Shown: piece after piece, positions 35,721-45,452 of the stretch
Layout of the letters: the number at the start of each line of letters is the position of its first letter
Numbering within the stretch: position 1 is the first letter of the stretch
NCBI GenBank assembly: GCA_002197995.1
Contig: NGZR01000004.1
Coordinates: forward strand, 1-64,000
DNA length: 64,000 nt
DNA from: Gaeumannomyces sp. JS-464
Taxonomy: Eukaryota; Ascomycota; Sordariomycetes; Magnaporthales; Magnaporthaceae
Reading direction: 5' to 3'
Notes under the pieces: model-generated
Seen by the model: the letters and a program-made list of their open reading frames with translations, nothing else
The model's database searches: none
What the model was told of the DNA's origin: nothing
Translations under genes and position numbers: made by a program

Positions 35721-36856
35721 GCAGGACAGGCACGAGGTTTAACATCGGCGAGCTGTCGCATAGCATTGGCGTTGTTGTTTGTGTTGTTTCGCGTTTTGCA
35801 TTTTGTGCAGACTTGCTTTTGCCCACCACTCCGGCCTGGGCTATTACCATTACCAACAGATATTTCATCCCGCATCCCTCTTGAACCTTGGTTCCATGCA
35901 TCAGAGGCGTTGGGGGTTTGCCGTTCAGCACCTAGGCCTGTGCTCTCACATAGAAGAAATCTTGAGGCCAGCCTTGTCAGCCAAGCTGCATGTTTGTTTG
36001 TCCCTGTCGATCACATTCGTATCCTGCCATGATAGCGTCCCTTCATGTCGACAGCATGGATATGCCCTGGAAGACATTCCAAGGGGAGCCGGACAATTTC
36101 AGGGGGATGGCATGGGGCAGTCCCGTCTGGGGAGAGTGGGAGGCGCGTTCGACTTCTGGGCGACATTGGCTCTGATTGGCGGTTCATCAGCTCGGTCGGC
36201 GTGTGATGGCCCACTTTGTGGCGGAAGCACTAGCCGTTTTGGGTTAGGAACGGAGCTTCGACATCTGCGGGCTGGGCGCGCCCGCCAATGTTTTGGCACG
36301 CCCAGCTTGGCTGCCAACCTGCCCCCTCGCGCGAGAGCGGCAAGCGACACGCTGCCCGCCTGCCCAGATTGGCCAGACTCACGAGACCTGGCCCCGATTT
36401 ATGCTCGACGAGAACCCAACCAGCCCACCCGCCTCCTCCATCGCCGTCATCCCCAAGATTCCAATAGGCTGTACTGCATTTCTTCACGAAGATTCGTCGT
36501 TGAGTCTTGTTCGCTTTCTCATTCGGCGTGTCGGCCTTTTGCGGTTTGCTCCTCGCGCCCCAGCCAAGCAAACGCAAGTGCCGGTATGTTGCCGTTGGCC
36601 CCTGCTCGCTCGCTTCTGTGGGTTTGGTTTCCACCAGAATTTTCGCAAGCTTGAAAAAGCGACCGCCCTCCCGCATAAAAGATAAAAGCCACCCCACACG
36701 CGCACACACAGCCTTGCCCACCCAACCCCGTCTCCATTTGCTGCTGCACCTCGACATCTCGTGTTGTCGCCCGTCGTCCCAAGGAATCACGGCAACAAAG
36801 CTGATCAGTCGTCGGACCTTGCCGGCTCCCCAGGTCAACGAGCGCAGTTCGACACC
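35721..36856. other. Intergenic and 5' leader of the SR-protein gene
   Basis: An 876-nt frame (35779-36654) has no recognisable domain, poor composition and no supporting introns, so I do not call it. The 3' part (about 36650-36856) is probably promoter and 5' UTR of the next gene. Confidence 0.5.
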
Positions 36857-38691
36857 ATGACCGAGGTATCGTCAACACGACTCTATTTGGGCAACCTGCC
36901 CCGGCAAGGTGCGTCCACGCCACAGCGCCCCATTTTCCCGACTTTGCAGCCGCCAAACGAGCTGCGTCGCACCTGCAGTCGCATGCAGGCTTTGCGCGAG
37001 CGAGCTTTTCTGACAATACCGCAGCCACCAAGGAGGATGTCGCCAACCACTTCGGCGCCCACGGCACGGGCAAGATCACCGAGATCAAGCTGATGAATGG
37101 TTTCGGCTTCATCGAGTACGAGGATATGATGGATGCGCGTGATGTCGTTCCAGGTGAGGATGGCTTCCCGCCGCAAACCGCCCACAGGGGTTCCCGTCGC
37201 CATCGCTCGTGTACCAGCTGACATCCCGATCTCAACCACAGCTTTCCGTATGTCCCTCACCTCCCCCGATGCCTCTGACTTGGCCCATCCACACCGCCAC
37301 GGTCGACGGTCCTAGGCCAAACTTCCAGGGTGGACCGCAACTGTTCCCGTCTCCATGATGCGCCGGCGACTAACCCCCGATATCCAAGACGGATCTCAAT
37401 TCATGGGCGAGCGCCTCACCGTCCAGTTTGCCCGTGGCTCCCGCAACCGCGATGGAGGAGGCGGCGGCGGCGGCAGCGGCTTTGGCGGCGAGCGCTCCGC
37501 ACCCCGGCCCCGGCGGACCCCGTATCGCATGCAAATCAGCGGGCTCCCCAATGACACCAGCTGGCAGGTCTGTTATTCCTCCTGTTCCTTGCTTCCGGAC
37601 CGACGGATCTCCTGTTCCTGAGGGAGAGCCCTCGACAATAGTGTGTTTTTGGTGGGCAACGAAAGCGCCCTTCTGTGGTGGATTGCCCCAAGACAAAACC
37701 GCCGGACCACCTCGGCGGGGCTATACTTTGGCGACAACTTCCTGCTCGGATTGCGCCCAAGTTTGGTTTCCTTTTCTGTTTCAAAGATCTTCGAGGACAA
37801 GGCATTCATGGTCGTGATCTGGCGCAGAAGGACCCTTCGACGATATTCTGGACTCCTCTCTGGCTCTCGCGTTTGGAAGGATTCGGCCTGGTTTCTCTCC
37901 GGCTTTCACCCCTCCTGGCTTTCCACTTACACGGACTCTGGATTTAGGACCTGAAAGATTTTGCCCGGCAGTCCCAGCTGGACGTGGTCTACTCCGAAAC
38001 CGGTCGCAGTAACAATGGGGAAGGGTGAGTTCTGCTAGCCCTTTCGGTTTGCACATGATCGAGACCATGATCGCAGGCTGACCCTGTGGCGCTTTAGCTT
38101 TGTCGAGTTTGAGACCGCCGCGGATCTTGCTACTGCCGTTGACGCACTTGATGGCAAGGAATTCAAAGAGAAAGTTGTCAGATGCGTCGCCAACGTAAGT
38201 TTCCGGACTCGTCTGAACCTGCGATAGCCACGGCCAAAACCCAAGACCAGACGGGACTCGGAGCTAATTTCCATCCAGGCCCAACCTGATCCGCCTATGC
38301 GCGACCGTGGCCGCTCCAGGTCGCCTCCCGGGAGGCGCTCATACGCGCCCCCTGGTGACGACCATGACCGCCGCGGGCCCCCGCGTGGCTACAGCCCCCG
38401 CCGCGATGGCTACCGTGATGGCTACCGTGAGCGGAGCCCTCCTCGTCGGGAATACTACGACGATAGAGCGCGCTACCGGTCGCCGCCCGCCGTGGACCCG
38501 TCGACGACTACCCGCCGCCTCGCGGTCGCTACGACGACCCCTACAGGCGCGACTACCCGCCGCCCGACCCTTACGCCAACGGCAGACCCTACGACCGCCC
38601 CCCGCCGCGGGACTTCCCGCCGCGTGATGCCGGCTACCCTCGCGACGGAGGATATCCGCGAGAGTATGATAGGCCGGCTCGCTACTGGTAA
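36857..38691 (+). CDS. SR-family pre-mRNA splicing factor with two RRMs, 7 exons including a 6-nt microexon
   Basis: It binds pre-mRNA through two RNA-recognition motifs and recruits splicing factors through its Arg/Ser/Tyr-rich tail. Exons: 36857-36908, 37025-37153, 37242-37247, 37389-37567, 37948-38024, 38098-38194 and 38279-38691. RRM1 runs from STRLYLGNLPRQ (RNP2) to LMNGFGFIEYED (RNP1) and GERLTVQFARGS. A Gly-rich linker follows. RRM2 runs from YRMQISGLPNDTSWQDLKDF to FVEFETAADLATAVDALDGK. The tail is RSRSPPGRRS followed by many RRxYRD/SPPRRE repeats and ends ARYW at TAA 38689. The exon sum is 3n+2: one base is missing near 38500 (GGACCCGTC), after which the tail continues as DDYPPP-type repeats. 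Phases agree at every junction. The closest relatives are fungal Srp1/Srp2-like proteins. The donor of intron 4 (GTCTGT) is non-optimal. Confidence 0.88.
37242..37247 (+). other. Predicted 6-nt microexon of the SR-protein gene
   Basis: CTTTCC is flanked by CCACAG upstream and GTATGT downstream. Including it gives Val-Val-Pro-Ala-Phe-His-Gly-Ser across the two introns, which agrees with what I recall of fungal homologues. Skipping it also keeps the frame but replaces Ala-Phe-His with Asp. Confidence 0.7.
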
Positions 38692-39490
38692 TTTTACTCC
38701 ACTCTCACTGGGCGTATCGTCCTTGACTCTTATGTGTAGATTCACTCGGAGATCAATTTTTCCGCCTGGTGCGCGGCTCGAGGACGCTATTCGCCTTCCC
38801 GGGATCCTCTGGACGACACTGGCCGGACTTGCCGACAGCTGGATATGCCCTTCCGCCTCCTTGATTTCTTTGCACATGTTGTTGTTGTCTTCAGCGCCTG
38901 TACTGCAGTGTCAACATGTTGAAAATTTGCCTCTGGTTTCGTGGAATCACTCTAGTCTTTCCAGCTCGGTTTGGAGACCTTCGGTTCCCCCGGAGTTCTT
39001 TGCGTCCGGGATTGTCGGATACCGGGCAATGAACTATGATCAGTTTGGGGATTTCTCTTATGGCGTTCCTTTGTCAATGTCTTTTCTTGTCATTTTTGTA
39101 TCACCTGCCCTGGCCTTCCTGGGATTCCGGCACGCGGACGGACCTGGACCTGGACCCCCGAGGCCGCTACACTCCAAGCTACGATCGACAATCCCGCCCG
39201 TAAGGTGCGACGACGCTCGATTATACGACGGTTTGTTCTGGAACCCTTGGAGGCCCGGCTACGGTATCACATGCAACCCTGTACTTCGACGCCTTGGTAT
39301 CTCTGGAGTTACGACCCTCACGCTCGTCTCGCAAAAACCTTACACCGTATACATACATAATGTCTGGACCTGCCTCCCACAGCAGATTGCTACTAACTAG
39401 TATACATATTTCAGCCCGAATCAGAATTCTGTTCCAGGCAGTAAGCAATCCTTGCTCAAAGCCGCATCAGCTCCGACAGTGTCGCCCCAT
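38692..39490. other. 3' region between SR-protein and GST genes, possible alternative last exon
   Basis: Convergent genes end here. At about 39130-39202 a short frame reads TDLDLDPRGRYTPSYDRQS and stops at TAA (39200-39202). Its style matches an SR-protein tail, and the TGGTAATT at the main stop (38687) could act as a splice donor. I see no clear acceptor close by. Confidence 0.35.
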
Positions 39491-40306
39491 TCAGGGAGAG
39501 GCGTATTTGTAGTTGTACTGGGCCTTGGCGGCGGCTATCTTTTCACGCTTCTCCTTCTCCTTGGCGAGGAACTCTTGGTCACCCTCGGCCTCCAGCTTTG
39601 CCATGGCCTCGATTCCGTACTTGCTAGGCCCCGTGGGGATCTCGATCCCCCTCCTGGTGGCGGGCCGTGCAAGGCAGCGGTCGAGCCAGGCGTAGACGTT
39701 GGGGAACTGCTTCGTGTCCAGGCCGGTTAGACGGCCGACGTTTACCCAGCCGACGATGGCGATGTCGGCGATAGAGTAGCGACCTTTCCCCGGCCCGGCG
39801 ACGTAATCGCGGTTCTCGAGGCGTTTGTCCAGGATGCCGTAAAGGCGCTCGGTCTCGCCGACGTAGCGCTGGATACCCCAAGGGTTCTCCTTGGCCACGA
39901 AGACGAAGTGGTTGGCCTGCCCCTGCATGGGGCCCAGGCCGCCGTGCTGCCAGGCGATCCACTGCTCGGCGACGGAGTAGTCGTCGGAATCCGGGGGGAA
40001 GCTGAGCCTGTGCTGCGGGTCGTAGTGCCGGGTCAGGTACGACAGGATGGCGGCGCCCTCGAAGACGGCGAAGCCGCCGCGGTCGTGGTCGACGATGGCG
40101 GGGATCCGTCCGTTGGGGTTGATGCTCGTGAACCAGGGCTGCTTCTGCGTGTTTTTGGATATGTCGATGGCCTGGTAGGTGTACTCGAGGCCGTAGGCTT
40201 CCTTGAGCTCCTCGAGCAGGATGGAGGCCTTGACGCCGTTGGGGGTGCCCATTGTCAGCAGCTCAATGCCGGACTTGGCGATCAGGCCGGTGGGTTCTCC
40301 TGCCAT
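39491..40306 (-). CDS. Ure2-like glutathione S-transferase
   Basis: It conjugates glutathione to electrophiles or reduces peroxides and disulfides; soluble. Intact intronless frame of 271 residues from ATG 40306 (MAGEPTGLIAKSGIELLTMG). The thioredoxin-like N-terminal domain holds GTPNGVKASILLEEL, SINPNGRIPAIVDHD (cis-Pro loop) and FEGAAILSYLTRHYD, where the glutathione-contacting E-S is E-G. The helical C-terminal domain holds EQWIAWQHGGLGPMQGQ, YSIADIAIVGWVN and FPNVYAWLDRCLARPA, with a Lys/Glu-rich tail. This is the Ure2p-like fungal GST subclass. The frame is open for a further 87 codons upstream to an ATG at 40567, giving a basic, Ser/Pro-rich extension; see findings. Confidence 0.9.
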   Translation of the reverse strand: MAGEPTGLIAKSGIELLTMGTPNGVKASILLEELKEAYGLEYTYQAIDISKNTQKQPWFTSINPNGRIPAIVDHDRGGFAVFEGAAILSYLTRHYDPQHRLSFPPDSDDYSVAEQWIAWQHGGLGPMQGQANHFVFVAKENPWGIQRYVGETERLYGILDKRLENRDYVAGPGKGRYSIADIAIVGWVNVGRLTGLDTKQFPNVYAWLDRCLARPATRRGIEIPTGPSKYGIEAMAKLEAEGDQEFLAKEKEKREKIAAAKAQYNYKYASP

Positions 40307-40567
40307 GTCTGCTGGTGGTGGCTCTTTGGTGGCTGTTGCGCTGGTATACAGGGCTATACGGTGGTGTGGTTTAAAGGGTGCAAGTGCAGGGGTCCTTTGG
40401 TGGTTGTATGCCTGTCCCTGCAGGAACGGCTTTGGCGAGACTGATGGTGATCGACGATGACAGTTCAAGATGGCAATGGTGCGGAACTGCTGCTGTCCTG
40501 GATGTCTGGCCGAGCGCAGCAGGGACAGCGGCGGGTTGGGCTTTATCATTGTTCGCGAAAGCGGCAA

Positions 40568-42510
40568 ACACTCATCTCGTACGTACTCTCATCCCCTTTC
40601 TAGCGCGTAGGTAGTCCCCCCCTCTCCGGTGGGCGCGGGAATTGATGAATAATAACCCACCGTTGCCAGGTAAAGGGAGGGATGGCGTGCTTTCAACCCG
40701 GCATGCTTTTGTGACTATGGATTTCTAAAAACTCTCCTTGGGGGGACACAACCTGGGGTTTTACCCGGGTGGATGGGGATGGAGACATGGCCGGGATTAC
40801 CAATCTCATCGCTCATTATTAATGTCGCCTTTGGCCTGGCCTGGTGATGAGAGATTTTGGTGGTGCTGGATAGATTGTGTTCATGACATCTGAACTCCGT
40901 CGGGGGACAGACCAACCTACACGCCATCTCGTTTTTATTCTTACTTTTTTTTGTCATCTGTTGTTATCCTCCTTCGTCGGGGCGCATCGACGCCCGGGCT
41001 CAGACGACGGTTTTCTTTGCTGAAATATCGGGCGGATTCTTCACGGTTCCTCGTTCCCCGGACTGGCTACCAGCACCGCCTTCGTGTGGCACGTGCGGCA
41101 GCACTAGTCAGGCGCGGTGTTGCTATCTCGCACTGGGCGGCCCTCTGACGTCTTTCACCTCAGTCATCTATTCTGGCTCGACGCGCTTCCCCAGGCCAGT
41201 CCACCTAACATGGAAGGCAACCCAAAGGCGCCTTGTCGCGATTCTCCTCTCGTGCAGTAGCCAGTCTGGGGAAATCGCATCTCCGGAGGCCGTGCTGGCT
41301 ATGCTCTTGTCCCCTGCCTGCCTGCCTGCCTGCCTCGGGCCCCATTTTTGCATGTTCTGGGGGCGGTTGGCGGGTTCCCTGCCTACCCACGGCACACCGT
41401 CGTAGCACAGCAGCCTTCCCCCTCATGCATCTTTTAGTGCAGATACGGGTCTTCATGTTGGGACGGAGCTGACTGCATGACGTCCCTATTGGCAAGGCCT
41501 TTGCTCGACATCGTCGCTCCCCGCCGACCCATCCCGGTCGTTCAGCTGGTGGGGGTGGGTTGGGGAGTGCCACCTAACCGCCCGCTTATGGCAGACCCTG
41601 GGAGGCAGGAGGGAGATGCAAAGCGGGCTCGGGCTTGGCGTGCAACCACCGACGCCGGGCATGCGCAACCACGCCCCAGGGCTGCTCCCCCAGTGGCTGG
41701 ATGGTTGGTCATGGGTGTAGAGGTAGCCTGTCCCGCCCCAATTTGCCTGCTGCAGGTTGGTTTGCGCCTCAACGCCGGGTGCCTGACCAAGCAAGCTCTG
41801 TTTTCTCGTGACGCTTGGCATTGTTTTTTGTCGATTTATTTTTCTGCTTCCTTTTCCCTTCTGTGATCCTCGTTCCCGCAGAGCTAACAGAAATCTCGCG
41901 ACGAGAACCTCGGTTATCCACCGGCTTTTTATCTAATGGCGGCATGCCATGACACGTATGGTGGGAAACTTCTCCGTTCGCTGCAGGCTGTACGTGCGGG
42001 GTCGGTTGGGTTGTGCCATGGATGGCGTGTGCTTCGTGCGACCTATAAGCTGCTTAAGAAGCAAGGCATGGCGCCCTGTTGTCGTGGACCAATTGCTGCG
42101 TGGACCACGTCGCTCTTGAATAAAAAAGAAATGAGGAAAAAAGGAACACGGTGGGATGCCTCCTCCCTCATTCCCCAGAAAGCCTGTCCTGTTCTGGTTT
42201 ACATCTGATGGCTGCTTGAACGCTCTCCGCTCCCTGGCCCAAAGTATCGGGTAGCGTTATTATTCCTCAATGAGAAAAGGCAGGCAAACCACGCCACCCA
42301 CTGAGGACAGCGGGCAAAACGAACAAGTCACCTCCAACAAGTGATTGGGTCGAGACCGGAAAAAAAAGGATCCATATGAAGAGCCTGCTCAGCCTTTGTG
42401 CCATTGCGCCAAACACAAAAGGCAAAAAGAGGCGGAGAAGAAAAAGGAGGGCGTGAAAGGAGCCTTGAAGCAGACGACGTGGGCAAACAGGATATTTGGA
42501 TTCTCCAACC
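40568..42510. other. Intergenic, no recognisable gene
   Basis: About 1.9 kb with only short overlapping frames. It contains a (CTGC)n microsatellite at 41311-41336. The last 300 bp are probably promoter and leader of the gene at 42511. Confidence 0.55.
41311..41336. repeat. (CTGC)n microsatellite
   Basis: Five to six tandem CTGC units, seen directly. Confidence 0.85.
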
Positions 42511-43923
42511 ATGGGTCTCGTCTCCCCCCTCGGGCAGTATCACCACTACTACCACCACCACCACCGCAGCGACACCAGGAAGATGGATGTTCTTCAGAGC
42601 CGGCTGGACGAGCTGAACGGCAGCCTTCTAGAGGCCATGCTGCTGACTGATTCTGGGGTCAGCCGTGAAGCAGCCATCGAGGTCGTTCGAGGCTGCTCGG
42701 CTCGGCTGGACGGCTTGTTGGCGTCGGTGCCGGCAAGCCACGGGCTTCTTCACTACTCATACATCGCACGCAACCTCCGCCGGGACTGCGACGCGGAGCT
42801 GGCGTGCCTCGGCGCCAATGTCCGGGGCACGAGAGGCCGCCTCCGGCACATTGTCGGGCAGATGGAGGTGTTGGAGTCGTGTCTCGCGCCCTCGCACCGT
42901 AAGACGGAAGACTACTCCTGGCCCCCCGCTGCCGCTCCTCTCACCGATGCTGCCGGTATCGTCAGTGTCGCCGGGATAGCCGGAGCTTGCAGGGACGTCG
43001 AGGATGACGTCATCAGCTCCGATCCGGTCATCGAAGAACCGGATCCTGTCGCCGATGAGACCAACCCGCTCGCAGAAGCAGCGGGCCCTGTCCCCAAGGA
43101 CACAAACCCTCTCGCTGAGGCTACGGAGCCAACTCTGGAGTCTACGGATCCTATGTCGGAACCTACAGACCCTGTCCCGGAGTCCCCAGATATCGTCCCA
43201 GAACCTGCAGATCCCGCCACGGAGTCCGCATGCACAGAGGAGTCTTGCGACACAGACTCCATTTCCAGCTACGCCGACTCCGCCCGTTCATTGGACACGG
43301 AGACTGCCCACGGAGACGAGGTCAGCACTGCGCCAACGAGCCCGACGAACAGCCACAGTGGCGTTATGGAGAAGCCGGAGGGCCCAACAAACCAGCCCAA
43401 CAAGAGCGAGGAGACGCTTGCGCAAGGAAAAGCCCGTGAAGGGTCACCGAGGAGCAGCGCGGAGCACGGCCGGTCCAGGCAGCTCTCGCTCGGATCTGCC
43501 CCAGACAGCAGGTTCACTGATAAGATATTCGACGACAACGACGACGAGAACAGCGGCGGCAACAATGACCTCGACCGCGTCGGCGACATCGGCTCCCCGT
43601 TCTGTTGCGACCACAGCGTCGTGTCGAGCGACCAGCACTCGGAGCAACCGAAAGAGAGCGGGGACAGCAGCAACGGAGATTCAGCAGCGCCGCCGCCGGT
43701 GCTCGAGAAGTCTTCGGATGCCGTGGCGCCGGTGGACGACGTTACGGCAGACGCCAGCAGCAGGACCAAGGCCGGGGCTGCGGTGGAGGCGTTCGACTCG
43801 CTGATCTCGAGGACGAAGAAGGCACTCGCCTCGCCCAAGGCGAAGGAGCAGTCGGTTCCGGCGGAAAGGCCAAAGAGCCTCAGGGGCATGGCCAGGAAAT
43901 TTATGCATCTTGGGAAAGCCTGA
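42511..43923 (+). CDS. Uncharacterised acidic protein with degenerate Pro/Glu/Asp repeats
   Basis: Intact intronless frame of 470 residues from ATG 42511; the first ATG of the frame is used. A His/Tyr-rich start (HHYYHHHH) precedes a helical N-terminal part (residues about 25-130, with RLDELNGSLLEAML, RGCSARLDGLLASVP and LRHIVGQMEVLES). A disordered acidic middle follows. It has about eight degenerate units of the form (D/N)P(V/L)xE near residues 170-240 (EPDPVADETNPLAEA, TDPMSEPTDPVPES). The C-terminus is basic with two possible amphipathic segments (EAFDSLISRTKKALASPK, LRGMARKFMHLGKA). The helical N-terminus is probably the only folded part. I do not recognise a family. Codon use and frame continuity support a real gene. 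Confidence 0.7.
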   Translation: MGLVSPLGQYHHYYHHHHRSDTRKMDVLQSRLDELNGSLLEAMLLTDSGVSREAAIEVVRGCSARLDGLLASVPASHGLLHYSYIARNLRRDCDAELACLGANVRGTRGRLRHIVGQMEVLESCLAPSHRKTEDYSWPPAAAPLTDAAGIVSVAGIAGACRDVEDDVISSDPVIEEPDPVADETNPLAEAAGPVPKDTNPLAEATEPTLESTDPMSEPTDPVPESPDIVPEPADPATESACTEESCDTDSISSYADSARSLDTETAHGDEVSTAPTSPTNSHSGVMEKPEGPTNQPNKSEETLAQGKAREGSPRSSAEHGRSRQLSLGSAPDSRFTDKIFDDNDDENSGGNNDLDRVGDIGSPFCCDHSVVSSDQHSEQPKESGDSSNGDSAAPPPVLEKSSDAVAPVDDVTADASSRTKAGAAVEAFDSLISRTKKALASPKAKEQSVPAERPKSLRGMARKFMHLGKA

Positions 43924-44353
43924 GATGGCCGGTTGGGGGAGAGTAGAATGTACTGGGACGGCAAGCAGCGACACGATTTGGGGTTAGGACCCCCTATAAT
44001 TGATGTTTTGTTGCCGACAGGATTGTCGCACCGCTCCTGGCCTTTGGGGGACCTTGTACCTTAGACGGGACCATGGTTATTGTAATATCTGGCTGATTGT
44101 CTACACGAGTATAGCGACGCTCTTTTGGGAAAACAATCTATTTGAACCAGAACATCTTATACCTGTAGTGTATGTATTTTGCGACATATGTACAAAAAGG
44201 AAAACAAAAATTGATGGTATAAGGTATTATCCACCAGATCCAGTCCCACCCACGGTCGTCTACCGGCACTAGGTTACAACAGTATCATTACATTTTCACG
44301 GTGAAGTTGCCATGGACGTGGTGTTAGCCCTGTCAACTACTATGACGTGGGTA
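43924..44353. other. 3' flank, no gene seen
   Basis: AT-richer flank downstream of the acidic-protein gene. No domain or RNA gene recognised before the tRNA-like sequence. Confidence 0.5.
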
Positions 44354-44432
44354 GCGCGCACGGCGGGAGTCGAACCCGCGACGTTGTGGTGAAAATATCG
44401 CTATTCTCAAAGACCACTCGAGCTATCCCCAA
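44354..44432 (-). tRNA. Degenerate tRNA-like sequence (resembles tRNA-Glu UUC)
   Basis: Minus strand. A perfect T-arm and B box (GCGGGTTCGACTCCCGC, 44363-44379) is preceded by AGTGGTCTTTGAGAATAGCGATATTTTCACC, which resembles the D-arm and TTTCAC anticodon loop of fungal tRNA-Glu(UUC). The anticodon stem pairs poorly, and the bases expected for the 5' acceptor strand do not pair with the 3' side. AAGACCACTCGA occurs twice on the plus strand (about 44409-44420 and 44430-44441), so the A-box region is duplicated. It is probably a tRNA pseudogene or relic rather than a working gene. Confidence 0.4.
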
Positions 44433-44459
44433 GACCACTCGACCATCCGATTTGTTAAT

Positions 44460-45000
44460 GAAAGCACCAGCAGAGCAAGCTGATATGGCTGCCTCTCGGT
44501 CCGGCCTTCTTCCTCTGCCTCTCTTTTGGCCTTGGAAAGAAATAAGGTCGCCGAGATTCCGTTTTTGTACCCCGTGCCTCGCCCGGCAGCGAAGAAACCG
44601 GAAGGGACCAGAACAGCGAGCACTCTCCAGAGAGATACATACCTATCATTTTCGCCCACCCTACTATTTCTCTACTCTTTGTTTTTGAAAATCTTGGGTT
44701 CTGTTCTTTTCTGCTATCAAGTAATTCTCTGGTGCCCTGGGAGCGCCCTCCTGGGAGGCTCTGCGTGTCACCCTCGTGATGCCAAGGCCACCTGCAACGG
44801 CAGAGCCGCATCTTCTTCGAGACAATAAAGCCACTGGCCACCAATTGTTTTCCAATCCAGCCCTTTGGATAGGGAGTGAAAGTGTAGACCCACAGCGGGC
44901 CCTCCGCACAGGATATCCAGATCCTGTGCAGGCAGGGCTCTACGGGCCTCCCTCTCTTCGACACCATCTATCTGTTACCCATTTACTCTGCCGCCCTTAC
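44460..45000. other. Intergenic, no gene seen
   Basis: Short frames only. It lies between the tRNA-like relic and the first 14-bp direct repeat of the retroelement island. Confidence 0.5.
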
Positions 45001-45100
45001 GTGCTTTGATAAATGGTAGCAACTCTGGAAAACAAGGACACCAGCGCGATCGTGAACGCGTAGGTTAATCACGTCCCCTTCTACCCTTTTCTCGGATCCC

Positions 45101-45322
45101 GCAGGCTTAAGGCGGCGCTGGACCTCGTCTTGGCAGGCTTCAGGCGGCCCAGACGCTCTACTAACCGCTTCCCCCAGACACTCCCCCGTTGACGCAGGCT
45201 TAAGGCGGCGTCAGCAATCACAGGCACCAATCCCGCTGCGGCGACAGGCTTTGCACCATCCGGATCCCCTCTTTAGGGCCGCAAAGGATTTCCCTCCGTC
45301 TCTCGCGCCAGGCTTCAGGCGG
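45101..45322 (+). repeat. Four interspersed copies of a 15-nt motif (GCAGGCTTMAGGCGG)
   Basis: Copies at 45101-45115, 45133-45147, 45194-45208 and 45308-45322. The sequence alternates TTAAGG and TTCAGG, and the first base of the fourth copy is C instead of G. Confidence 0.8.
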
Positions 45323-45452
45323 GTGCGACATTCGGATCATCCAGCCCTCACCTCGCCCACGCCCCCCCCCAACTAGCACAAACAGCAATAGCGGATCCTC
45401 CGCCCGAAACGCGTCCTCCGGGACCAACGATACCAACAACCCCAGCGCGCCC

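Noticed and set aside
35779..36654. 291-codon frame upstream of the SR-protein gene
   Set aside because: No domain, and composition unlike the genes around it.
38297..39400. 367-codon frame continuing from the SR-protein last exon
   Set aside because: It arises by reading past the frame break near 38500; the SR tail repeats continue in the other frame to TAA 38689.
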